A stretch of 64,000 bases of DNA from Pelagibacterales bacterium SAG-MED05 (GTDB lineage Bacteria; Pseudomonadota; Alphaproteobacteria; Pelagibacterales; Pelagibacteraceae): contig JACWDC010000004.1 of assembly GCA_014654415.1 (NCBI GenBank), positions 37,375-101,374 of the forward strand, in the 5' to 3' direction. Below the pieces are notes generated by a model, which ran no database searches, was not told the DNA's origin, and saw only the letters and a list, made by a program, of their open reading frames with translations. A program made the position numbers and the translations under genes. Below, in pieces: positions 1 to 7,496 of the stretch (within the stretch, counting starts at the first letter, position 1; the number at the start of each line of letters is the position of its first letter).

Positions 1-209
1 CCATTAAGGAAAATTTCCACAGCACCATACTCGCCTCTATAAAAGTTTCCAAGAATATGATTCCAAACGATTTCATTATCTAGCCTATCAATGTAAAAAA
101 GAGTGAAGCTGCCAAAAATCAAATAAGAAGTAAAATATCCAATAAATAAAAAAAAGAAAAAAAAATGATATTTAAAAAATTTATTTAAATTCTTGGTATT
201 TTGAAACAT
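1..209 (-). CDS. Partial integral membrane protein, N-terminal 69 residues
   Basis: The reading frame is open from an ATG at 209-207 down to the window edge, so only the N-terminus is present. It encodes a short polar start (MFQNTKNLNKFFKYH), a very hydrophobic segment rich in Phe (about residues 16-40), then a polar stretch containing YIDRLDNEIVWNHILG. The layout resembles the first membrane helix and first outside loop of large multi-spanning membrane proteins of cell-surface polymer synthesis, but I cannot name the family. It is divergent from the phosphonate operon. Two T8 runs lie in the first coding segment. Function is unknown. Confidence 0.55.
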   Translation of the reverse strand, partial: MFQNTKNLNKFFKYHFFFFFLFIGYFTSYLIFGSFTLFYIDRLDNEIVWNHILGNFYRGEYGAVEIFLN

Positions 210-224
210 TTTGGTCAAATTTTC

Positions 225-266
225 TCTTATTATAGCTAATGGATTATCTTATTTTAGCTAATGGAT
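225..266. repeat. Two-copy tandem repeat, 22-bp period
   Basis: The 20-mer at 225-244 (TCTTATTATAGCTAATGGAT) recurs at 247-266 with one mismatch and a 2-bp spacer. It lies in the divergent intergenic region before the phosphonate operon. It may be a local slippage duplication or a doubled protein-binding site. The rest of the 213-bp gap (210-422) holds a weak hairpin followed by a T-run (285-305) and the palindrome at 398-416; no RNA gene was seen. Confidence 0.7.
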
Positions 267-397
267 AAAGGAGAAAACAGTGTGCATGAAAGTTCATGTT
301 TTTTTAAAAGAGAATGGAATGAATTGATGGCTTCTTTAGAGTTAAATAATTCGAAAGTTTAATTTTTTCTTTACCTCCAATTGATAGGATGTTACTA

Positions 398-416
398 ATG
401 TTCAAATATTGAACAT
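398..416. promoter_or_regulatory. 19-bp perfect palindrome directly upstream of the phosphonate operon
   Basis: ATGTTCAA-ATA-TTGAACAT is an 8-bp inverted repeat with a 3-bp centre, ending 6 bp before the ATG of the PEP mutase gene. No Shine-Dalgarno sequence lies between it and the start. It could be a dimeric repressor operator or an RNA hairpin covering the ribosome entry site. The symmetry is seen in the sequence; the role is inferred. Confidence 0.5.
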
Positions 417-422
417 AATATA

Positions 423-1724
423 ATGAAAAAAAAGAAAAAAAAAATTGTATACGTAGGTTTATCAGCAGATATTCTTCATGAAGGCCATATAAATATTCTT
501 AAAACCGCAAACAGTTTAGGAGATGTTATTGTTGGACTTTTAACAGATAAAGCAATTGCATCTTATAAAAACATACCAACATTGAATTACAAACAAAGAG
601 AGATAATTTTAAAAAATATTAAACTTGTTAAAAAAGTAATACCTCAAAACACATTAGATTATCGTCCAAATTTATTAAATATTATACCCGACTATGTCGT
701 GCACGGAGATGACTGGAAAACTGGTGTTCAGAAAACTACTAGGAAACAAGTTATTAATGCTTTAAAAAAATGGGGAGGAAAATTAGTAGAGCCAAAATAT
801 ACAAAAAATATTTCATCTAGTTCAATAAAGTCTAAGTTATCTAGACGATTAACGCCTACTTCTAGAGTTTCAATGCTCAAGAGAATGCTAGACAATAAAA
901 ATTTAGTAAGAGTATTAGAATCTCATAGTCCGTTATCGGGGTTAATTGCTGAAACTACAAAAATTGAAAAAGGAAAAAATACTCAGCAATTTGATGCAAT
1001 GTGGTCGTCTAGTTTGACGGACTCCAGTGTTAAAGGAAAACCTGACAATCAAGCTTTAGATTTTTCTTCTAGATTTAGTGACTTAGGAAATTTACTTGAT
1101 GTAACCTCAAAACCTTTAATATTTGATGCTGATAATGGAGGAAGGCTAGAACATTTACCATTTACCATTCGAACTCTAGAAAGACTTGGAGTCTCAGCAA
1201 TAATGGTAGAAGATAAAGTTGGTTTAAAGAAAAATTCTTTATTTAAAGATCAATCAGGCGCTAAGCAAGATACCATCAGAGAATTTTGTAAAAAGATTGA
1301 ATTAATAAAAAAAATCAGAAATTCGAAAGATTTTCTTATAGGAGCTAGAATAGAAAGTTTTATATTGGGCAAGGGTTTAAAAGATGGGTTAAAACGTGCA
1401 AAAGCTTATTCCCAAGCAGGAGCAGATTTAATCTTAATTCACAGTAAGGAAAAAAATCCAAAAGAAATATTTACTTTTTCTAAAATTTTTAGAAAGACAA
1501 AGTGGAATAAACCTCTTGTGTCTGTTCCTTCAACATATTCAAAAACTACAGAAAAAAAGTTAATTCAAAATGGTTTTAAAATAGTTATTTACGCTAATCA
1601 CATGTTAAGAGCATCATACCCAGCAATGCAAAATGCAGCTAAAAGTATATTAAAAAATCAAAGATCTTTTGAATTAGAAAACAAAATTAGTTCTGTAAGT
1701 GAAGTAATTAATTTAATTAAATAA
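423..1724 (+). CDS. pepM: Cytidylyltransferase-phosphoenolpyruvate mutase fusion
   Basis: This is the committing enzyme of phosphonate biosynthesis: PEP mutase rearranges phosphoenolpyruvate to phosphonopyruvate, making the C-P bond. Residues 1-140 form a TagD/PntC-like nucleotidyltransferase with the HxGH signature (H19-H22), VHGDDW near 93-98 and ISSSS (130-134). Residues about 150-415 are a complete PepM domain: SSLTDSS around D200, FDADNGG (D235, D237), the diagnostic EDKVGLKKNS motif (E263-S272), R309 and H340. The fusion suggests that the phosphonate product, or a derivative, is activated as a CMP ester for transfer to a lipid or glycan. It is first in a tight operon and its stop overlaps the next start. 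A8 and A10 runs sit within the first eight codons. The family call is secure; the final product is inferred. Confidence 0.92.
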   Translation: MKKKKKKIVYVGLSADILHEGHINILKTANSLGDVIVGLLTDKAIASYKNIPTLNYKQREIILKNIKLVKKVIPQNTLDYRPNLLNIIPDYVVHGDDWKTGVQKTTRKQVINALKKWGGKLVEPKYTKNISSSSIKSKLSRRLTPTSRVSMLKRMLDNKNLVRVLESHSPLSGLIAETTKIEKGKNTQQFDAMWSSSLTDSSVKGKPDNQALDFSSRFSDLGNLLDVTSKPLIFDADNGGRLEHLPFTIRTLERLGVSAIMVEDKVGLKKNSLFKDQSGAKQDTIREFCKKIELIKKIRNSKDFLIGARIESFILGKGLKDGLKRAKAYSQAGADLILIHSKEKNPKEIFTFSKIFRKTKWNKPLVSVPSTYSKTTEKKLIQNGFKIVIYANHMLRASYPAMQNAAKSILKNQRSFELENKISSVSEVINLIK

Positions 1725-2827
1725 TGATATTAGTAGAAAATCTAATTAAAACTTTAAAAAAAAATAAAATAAACTTTTTCACAGGGGTGCCAGATAGCAT
1801 ATTAAAGAACTTTTCTAGTCATGTTGAGAACTTCCCTAAAGAAAAACATGTTATTGCTACTAGCGAAGGTTCGGCAACTGCACTTGGAATTGGGTACTAT
1901 TTATCTACCAAAAAAATACCTTGTATTTATTTACAAAACTCAGGACTAAGTAATGCAATAAATCCTTTAATCTCCATCGCGAGTAAAGAAGTGTATTCAA
2001 TGCCATTATTTCTAATGATAGGCTGGAGAGGTGCACCTCGTAAAGAAGATGAGCCGCAACATATGGCTAAAGGGAAAATTACGCCAAAACTTTTGAAACT
2101 TTTAAAAATTGAATATTGTATTTTAAGAGAGCGCAAAGACTTAAATAAACTTGAAAAAATTATAAATATAGCAAATAAAAATAAAAGCATAGTTGCCTGT
2201 TTAATAGAAAAAGGAACACTGCAAATTAAAAACAAAAAAAGAAAAAGTTTAAATAATAAATTTATTTTTCGAGCAGAATTTATTAAAGAATTTCTGAATG
2301 AAGTGCCTAAGAAAAGTAAAATAATTTCAACAACGGGCTACACATCAAGAGAATTGATGGAAATTAGAAAAAACAATAAACTAGACAATGGAAAAGATTT
2401 TTATATGGTTGGAGGCATGGGCCACTCATCAAGTGTTGCACTAGGTTATGCTATACAATCTAAAAAAGAGGTGTTTTGTTTAGATGGCGACGGATCTATG
2501 TTAATGCATCTAGGTGCATTAAGAACCATTGGATATTTAAGCAACAAAAATTTTAAACACATAATATTGAATAATAATTCACACGAATCAGTTGGAGGAC
2601 AATTGACTACAGCAGGTGGAGTAGATATTAAAAAATTAAGTTCTAGCGTTGGATATAAAAATTATTTCATAATAAAAGATAAAAAAAATATCAAATCAAA
2701 AATTAAAAGTTTTATTAAAGCAAAAGGTCCATCTTTATTAGAAGTAAAAATTAATAACGGTTCTTTGAAAAACTTATCTAGACCAAAAAATTTGAAAAAA
2801 ATTAAAGATCAATTCATGATAAATTAA
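1724..2827 (+). CDS. ppd: Phosphonopyruvate decarboxylase
   Basis: A thiamine-diphosphate enzyme that decarboxylates phosphonopyruvate to phosphonoacetaldehyde, pulling the unfavourable PEP mutase equilibrium forward. The N-terminal pyrimidine-binding half has the catalytic glutamate in ATSEGSA (E48) and the Ppd-typical GWRGAPRKEDEPQH (100-113). The C-terminal half has the Mg/ThDP motif LDGDGSM (GDG 255-257) ending in NNN (283-285). Its 367 residues match the usual single-chain Ppd length. The ATG overlaps the stop of pepM by one base, and the next gene follows the same way, so the genes are probably translationally coupled. Context and motifs agree, so I prefer Ppd over sulfopyruvate decarboxylase. 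Confidence 0.92.
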   Translation: MILVENLIKTLKKNKINFFTGVPDSILKNFSSHVENFPKEKHVIATSEGSATALGIGYYLSTKKIPCIYLQNSGLSNAINPLISIASKEVYSMPLFLMIGWRGAPRKEDEPQHMAKGKITPKLLKLLKIEYCILRERKDLNKLEKIINIANKNKSIVACLIEKGTLQIKNKKRKSLNNKFIFRAEFIKEFLNEVPKKSKIISTTGYTSRELMEIRKNNKLDNGKDFYMVGGMGHSSSVALGYAIQSKKEVFCLDGDGSMLMHLGALRTIGYLSNKNFKHIILNNNSHESVGGQLTTAGGVDIKKLSSSVGYKNYFIIKDKKNIKSKIKSFIKAKGPSLLEVKINNGSLKNLSRPKNLKKIKDQFMIN

Positions 2828-3936
2828 TGACTAATTTTACTTTTAATTCCTCTGAAGATCTTAAAATTTTTTTAAAAGATAATAAATTTAATAAAATATT
2901 AATTATATCAGGTGAAAAATCTTACAAGCTGTCAGGAGCTGATAAAATAATTAATGAATTATTGGTAAATAAAAACATTAAATATTTTTTTAAGAAATTT
3001 GCCTACCCTGATTTATTGGAATTAAAAAAGATTATTAAAGAAATAAATTTATTTGTACCAGATTTAATTATCGCCATAGGAGGAGGCTCAGTTCTTGATT
3101 ATGCAAAGATTGCAAATGTATTAGCCTATAGTGAAAATTTAGAGCAAGAAATATCAACTTCATCTTATAAAATTAGAGATAAATTTACTAAGCTTGTTGC
3201 AATTCCAACAACAGCAGGTTCCGGTGCTGAAGTTACTTCTAATGCAGTAATATATATTAATAAAATAAAATATTCAGTAGAGGGAGAAAAACTAAAACCA
3301 GATTTTTTCTTTTTAATACCTGAATTAGTTATAGCGGCATCATATAAAATCAAAGCTTCAGCAGGATTTGATGCTATAGCACAAGCTATGGAATCTTTAA
3401 TTTCAAAAAAATCAAATAATGAAAGTGTAAATTTTGCAGAAAAATCTCTTAAAATATCTTTGAAATATTATTTAGATTTTTTAAACAATCCTAATAAAGA
3501 CAATACTTCGGCTATGTGTTTGGCTGCCAATTTATCAGGAAAAGCAATTAGCATTTCAAAAACAACAGCTCCTCATGCTGTTTCATATCCTTTTACATCA
3601 ATTTATAATATCAGTCATGGCCATGCAGTTTCACTTACATTAAATAAATTTCTACAGTTTAATTTTGAGAATATTAAAAATTCAAATTGTAATTTTAGTT
3701 TAAAAGACAGATATCAAATAATGTTTGATGTTTCAAAGACTGATAGCATAGAAAGTTTTGACAAGTATCTATTTAATTTAAAAAAAAAAGCAAAGCTTGA
3801 AAATGATTTTATAAAATTAGGAATAGATTTAAAAAAAGATTATTCTAAGATTATTTCAGGAGTAAATATTTTGAGACTATCAAATAATCCTGTAGAATTA
3901 AAAAAAGAAGATTTAAAAGAGATTATTCTTAAATGA
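2827..3936 (+). CDS. Iron-containing alcohol dehydrogenase, probable phosphonoacetaldehyde reductase
   Basis: Type III (Fe-ADH) fold: nucleotide motif AIGGGSVLDYAK (GGGS 85-88), TTAGSGAEVTSNAV (129-141) and a metal region with D182, H250 and H264. Third in a pepM-ppd operon, it most likely reduces phosphonoacetaldehyde to 2-hydroxyethylphosphonate, as PhpC-type enzymes do in other phosphonate pathways; no aminotransferase (PhnW) is present here. Oddity: the usual second metal ligand, the His of D-A-x-x-H-A-x-E, is Gln here (Q186 in FDAIAQAMES). Its ATG shares one base with the ppd stop. The substrate is inferred from context only. Confidence 0.8.
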   Translation: MTNFTFNSSEDLKIFLKDNKFNKILIISGEKSYKLSGADKIINELLVNKNIKYFFKKFAYPDLLELKKIIKEINLFVPDLIIAIGGGSVLDYAKIANVLAYSENLEQEISTSSYKIRDKFTKLVAIPTTAGSGAEVTSNAVIYINKIKYSVEGEKLKPDFFFLIPELVIAASYKIKASAGFDAIAQAMESLISKKSNNESVNFAEKSLKISLKYYLDFLNNPNKDNTSAMCLAANLSGKAISISKTTAPHAVSYPFTSIYNISHGHAVSLTLNKFLQFNFENIKNSNCNFSLKDRYQIMFDVSKTDSIESFDKYLFNLKKKAKLENDFIKLGIDLKKDYSKIISGVNILRLSNNPVELKKEDLKEIILK

Positions 3937-4457
3937 AAAAGAAAAATAAAAAAAAAGGAATTTTGTTTTGGATTACTGGTCTATCTGGAGCAGGAAAAAC
4001 TTCAGTAGCTAATGAAATTAAAAAAGAAATTACAAAACAATTTGGACCTACTTTAGTTTTTAATGGAGATGATCTAAGAAAAATATTTAATCTAAATAAA
4101 TATGATCAGAAATCTAGATTAGAAACTGGAAAAAACTATTGTAAATTTGCAAAGTTCATTACCGATCAAAATATAAATTTAATTTTTACTGTTGTAGGTA
4201 TGTTTGATCAGATTCGAAGTTGGAATAAAAAAAATATTAGCAATTATGTAGAAATATATTTAAAAGCAAGTGTTTCAAAAATTAAGGAAAAAAGAAAAAA
4301 AAAATTATATTTTAAAAAAAATAATTCTATTGTAGGCATACAAATTAAACCTCAATTTCCAAAAAAACCAAATTTTACTATTAAAAATGATTTTACTAAG
4401 AGTATTAAAGAAATATCTGGCTTCCTATTAAAAAAAATTATTAAAGCGAAAGTTTAA
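3933..4457 (+). CDS. APS-kinase-like small-molecule kinase
   Basis: A 174-residue P-loop protein of the adenylylsulfate kinase fold: ITGLSGAGKT (14-23), FNGDDLRK (43-50, compare DGDNxR) and a degenerate acceptor segment LYFKKNNSIVGIQI. The segment usually reading F-R-x-x-R around the substrate is altered (MFDQIRSWNKK), so genuine APS kinase activity is doubtful. No ATP sulfurylase or PAPS reductase is nearby. The start overlaps the reductase stop by 4 bp, placing it in the phosphonate operon. The same fold is used for cytidine diphosphoramidate kinase in Campylobacter capsule synthesis, so phosphorylation of a phosphonate or a CDP-linked intermediate is possible. The 3' end overlaps the convergent mrp gene by 17 bp. 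Confidence 0.7.
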   Translation: MKKKNKKKGILFWITGLSGAGKTSVANEIKKEITKQFGPTLVFNGDDLRKIFNLNKYDQKSRLETGKNYCKFAKFITDQNINLIFTVVGMFDQIRSWNKKNISNYVEIYLKASVSKIKEKRKKKLYFKKNNSIVGIQIKPQFPKKPNFTIKNDFTKSIKEISGFLLKKIIKAKV

Positions 4458-5265
4458 TTTTCTCAGCAATATCTTTAAATATTTTTGATACTTCGTGAGC
4501 TGGATTAGAGTGAGTTAATGGATCTCCTTTATCACTTGATTCTCTTAAATCTTGGTGAATAGGGATTTTACCAAGAAAATTCTTTTTAAATTCTTTTGCA
4601 GTTTTTTCAACTCCACCTTCTCCAAAAATTTTATACTCTTTACCATCATCACCTTTAAAGAAACTCATGTTGTCAATTAATCCTAAAATTTTTATTCCTG
4701 TTTTATCAAACATTTGTATTCCTCTCTTTACATCTAATAAAGCTAAGTCCTGAGGTGTAGAAACTATAATTGCTCCATCAACTTTAACTTCTTGGGCAAA
4801 AGTAAGTTGGGTATCCCCTGTACCTGGCGGCATATCAATTATAATAACATCTCTATCTTTCCATAAAACTTTTTGTGTCATAGTTTTTAGCGCACTGATA
4901 ACCATAGGTCCCCTCCATATCATTGGAGTTTGTTCTTCTACTAAAAAGCCCATAGACATACATTGAACATCATATTTTTCTAATGGAATTAAAACTTTAC
5001 CATCTTCGCTTTTTGGTTTTTCATTTAATTTCATTAATTTAGGGAGAGATGGTCCGTAAACATCTGCGTCTAATATTCCAACTTTCATTCCAAGATTTTG
5101 TAGTGCAAAAGCTAAATTAACAGCCACGGTAGATTTACCAACCCCACCTTTCGCGCTTGAAACTAGGACTGTAAATTTAGTTCCATTTATAGGATGCTTA
5201 ATAAATTGCTTTGGAGCAAGCTTTTCTTTTAATGCTCGGTCAATTTCCTCTTTTTTTTCGGTCAT
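4441..5265 (-). CDS. mrp: Mrp/ApbC-type P-loop ATPase (Fe-S cluster carrier family)
   Basis: MinD/Mrp-family ATPase with the deviant Walker A KGGVGKST (39-46), a switch region IIIDMPPGTGDTQLT and the family NMSFF motif. ApbC/Mrp proteins bind and transfer 4Fe-4S clusters to apo-enzymes. At 274 residues it has only a short N-terminal extension and no DUF59 domain. The cluster-binding CxxC that normally follows NMSxF is absent: the segment reads NMSFFKGDDGKEYKIFGEGG. Monocistronic, convergent with the phosphonate operon (17-bp overlap) and divergent from hflK. The family is certain; a cluster-carrier role for this protein is less so. Confidence 0.9.
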   Translation of the reverse strand: MTEKKEEIDRALKEKLAPKQFIKHPINGTKFTVLVSSAKGGVGKSTVAVNLAFALQNLGMKVGILDADVYGPSLPKLMKLNEKPKSEDGKVLIPLEKYDVQCMSMGFLVEEQTPMIWRGPMVISALKTMTQKVLWKDRDVIIIDMPPGTGDTQLTFAQEVKVDGAIIVSTPQDLALLDVKRGIQMFDKTGIKILGLIDNMSFFKGDDGKEYKIFGEGGVEKTAKEFKKNFLGKIPIHQDLRESSDKGDPLTHSNPAHEVSKIFKDIAEKIKLSL

Positions 5266-5319
5266 AATATCGCTGTTACTTAACTTGTTTTTGCGTAAAA
5301 AGTCACTATATAAAGTGTC

Positions 5320-6429
5320 ATGAGTTTTAAAGACAAAATCTTAAACAATCAGTCCCCGTGGGGAACACCTCCTGGTGGAGGAGGACCTAACGGAAATGGA
5401 TCAGGTACCAGAAGAGAACCTCCGAGCTTAGACGATATTATAAAAAATTTTCAAAAAACTATTAATAAATTTTCTGGAGGAAAATCTGGTGGATCTAGAC
5501 CTTTTGTTTTAGGTTTTATAATTTTAGTTTTACTTTATGTTGCAAGTGGTCTTTACAGAGTTTTACCAGATGAACAGGGTGTAGTTTTAAGATTTGGAAA
5601 ATATGTTCATACAACTCAACCGGGTTTACATTACCATTTACCAATGCCTTTTGAACGTGTTTTAACTCCTAAGGTTACAAAAGTTAATAGAGTTGATGTT
5701 GGTTTTAGACCAGCAAGCGATAGCGGAAGATCAACTGGTGGTGTAGGAAACGTTCCTGAGGAGAGTTTAATGTTAACAGGAGATGAAAATATTGTTGATA
5801 TTAATTATTCAGTTTTTTGGGTAATAAAAGACGCGCAAAAGTTTTTATTTAACATTCAAAGCCCAGTAGAAACAGTAAAAGCTACTTCAGAAACCGCAAT
5901 GAGAGAAGTAATTGCTAAAAATAATATTCAAACTATTTTGACAGAAGGAAGAGCAAGTATCGAAGTCGAAGTTCAAGAAATTACTCAACAAATTTTAGAT
6001 GAATACGGATCAGGAATCCAAATCACTCAAGTACAAACTCAACAAGCTGATCCTCCTGCACAAGTTATAGATGCTTTTAGGGATGTGCAAGCAGCTAGGG
6101 CAGACAGAGAAAGATCAAAGAATGAAGCTGAAGCTTATGCTAACGACGTAATACCGAGAGCAAGGGGTGAAGCAGAACAAGTATTACAACAAGCTGAAGC
6201 ATATAAAAAAGAAGTGGTTGCAAAAGCTGAGGGTGAAGCAAGTAGATTTTTAGCAATTTATAATGAATACAAAAATGCGAAACAAGTAACGCAAGAGAGA
6301 ATGTATTTAGAAACAATGGAAAAAGTTTTAGCTGATATTGATAAAGTAATTATAGATAAAAATTCAGGTTCAGGAGTAGTACCTTACTTACCTTTACCGG
6401 AGTTAAAAAAATCAGGAGCTCAAAACTAA
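5320..6429 (+). CDS. hflK: Membrane protease-regulating protein HflK
   Basis: A prohibitin/stomatin (SPFH) protein which, with HflC, forms the large inner-membrane complex controlling FtsH. It has a Gly/Pro-rich N-terminus (QSPWGTPPGGGGPNGNG), one membrane helix at about residues 62-80 and a band-7 domain starting at YRVLPDEQGVVLRFGKY. An Ala/Glu-rich coiled coil follows (ARADRERSKNEAEAYANDV). Length 369 residues is normal. hflK stop and hflC start overlap by one base (TAATG). Confidence 0.95.
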   Translation: MSFKDKILNNQSPWGTPPGGGGPNGNGSGTRREPPSLDDIIKNFQKTINKFSGGKSGGSRPFVLGFIILVLLYVASGLYRVLPDEQGVVLRFGKYVHTTQPGLHYHLPMPFERVLTPKVTKVNRVDVGFRPASDSGRSTGGVGNVPEESLMLTGDENIVDINYSVFWVIKDAQKFLFNIQSPVETVKATSETAMREVIAKNNIQTILTEGRASIEVEVQEITQQILDEYGSGIQITQVQTQQADPPAQVIDAFRDVQAARADRERSKNEAEAYANDVIPRARGEAEQVLQQAEAYKKEVVAKAEGEASRFLAIYNEYKNAKQVTQERMYLETMEKVLADIDKVIIDKNSGSGVVPYLPLPELKKSGAQN

Positions 6430-7298
6430 TGAGATTTATCGTTCCTATAATTATTATAATTGGTGTTGTCATATTTCAATCTGTATTTATTGTTCAAGAG
6501 ATCAGCCAAGCCATAGTACTTCAATTTGGAGATCCTAAAAAGATTATAACTAAAGCAGGTTTAAATTTTAAATTACCTTTTATTCAAAACGTAGTTTATT
6601 TAGATAAAAGAATTTTAAATTTAGATAGCGCTCCAGAGGAAGTGATAGCTGCAGACCAAAAAAGATTGATTGTGGATGCGATAGCAAGATTTAAAATTGT
6701 AGATCCTTTAAAATTTTATATCTCAGTTGGTAATGAAAGAGTAGCAAGATCTAGACTTTCAACAATTATAAATTCAAGAATAAGAGGTGTATTGGGAACG
6801 CAGGAGTTAGCAACCTTATTGTCAACTGATAGAGCAAAACAAATGTCTATTATTCAAAACGATGTAAATACCGAAGCAGAAAATTTTGGTATTAAGATTG
6901 TTGATGTAAGAATAAAAAGAGCTGATTTACCTCCAGCTAATAGTGAAGCTATCTATTCAAGAATGCAAACTGAAAGACAAAGAGAAGCCAAGGAATTTAG
7001 AGCACAAGGAGCTGAGATTGCACAAAAAATACGATCTACTGCAGACAAAGATGTGACCGTAATTTTAGCCAACGCAAACAAAAAATCAGAAATCATGAAG
7101 GGTGAGGGAGACGGAAAAAGAAATAACATTTTTGCTAGTGCTTTTGGAAGAGACCCTCAATTTTTTGCTTTCTATCGAGCAATGCAGGCTTATGAAAAAG
7201 CCTTAATAGGCGGAGAAACCTCTTTAGTTTTATCTCCGGACAGTGAATTCTTTAAATTTTTTGGAAAATCCACTGGAACAGACATCAAAAAAAGATAA
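6429..7298 (+). CDS. hflC: Membrane protease-regulating protein HflC
   Basis: Partner of HflK: an N-terminal signal-anchor helix (about residues 3-22), then an SPFH domain (QEISQAIVLQFGDPKKII) and a charged coiled coil (MQTERQREAKEFRAQGAEIA). The 289-residue length is typical. The order hflK-hflC-DUF2065-degP is a widely conserved membrane proteostasis arrangement. Translationally coupled to hflK. Confidence 0.95.
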   Translation: MRFIVPIIIIIGVVIFQSVFIVQEISQAIVLQFGDPKKIITKAGLNFKLPFIQNVVYLDKRILNLDSAPEEVIAADQKRLIVDAIARFKIVDPLKFYISVGNERVARSRLSTIINSRIRGVLGTQELATLLSTDRAKQMSIIQNDVNTEAENFGIKIVDVRIKRADLPPANSEAIYSRMQTERQREAKEFRAQGAEIAQKIRSTADKDVTVILANANKKSEIMKGEGDGKRNNIFASAFGRDPQFFAFYRAMQAYEKALIGGETSLVLSPDSEFFKFFGKSTGTDIKKR

Positions 7299-7310
7299 CT
7301 TAATTCTATA

Positions 7311-7496
7311 GTGAAAGATCTTATTATTGCTATAGGATTACTCTTTTTTATAGAGGGTTTGTTTATTGCCATTTTCCCAACAAGAATCAAAAGTATGCTT
7401 GAATTAATCAAGAATACACCCGAAAATAAACTAAGAACTTTTGGAGTGATATTTTTAGTTATAGGTTTTTCAATAATTTGGTATATAAAAAATTAA
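7311..7496 (+). CDS. DUF2065 (YjeT-like) small membrane protein
   Basis: A 61-residue protein with two hydrophobic helices (about 3-22 and 42-58) separated by TRIKSMLELIKNTPENKLR. Sequence pattern, size and position directly after hflC match the DUF2065/YjeT family, whose molecular role is not established. It begins with GTG and ends exactly where the next ATG begins, so it is co-transcribed with hflKC and the protease gene. Confidence 0.85.
   Translation: MKDLIIAIGLLFFIEGLFIAIFPTRIKSMLELIKNTPENKLRTFGVIFLVIGFSIIWYIKN

Noticed and set aside
285-305. Short hairpin CATGA-TCATG followed by a T-run
   Set aside because: The stem is only 5 bp and no plus-strand gene ends just before it, so a terminator call is not justified.
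261-362. A 33-codon frame starting ATGGATAAAGGAG between the divergent genes
   Set aside because: No ribosome site, overlaps the tandem repeat and a weak hairpin, and the composition shows no protein family signal.
1927-2235. Minus-strand frame inside ppd, and many similar frames opposite to or within other genes
   Set aside because: They are antisense or out-of-frame shadows of well-supported genes, with no homology signal of their own.
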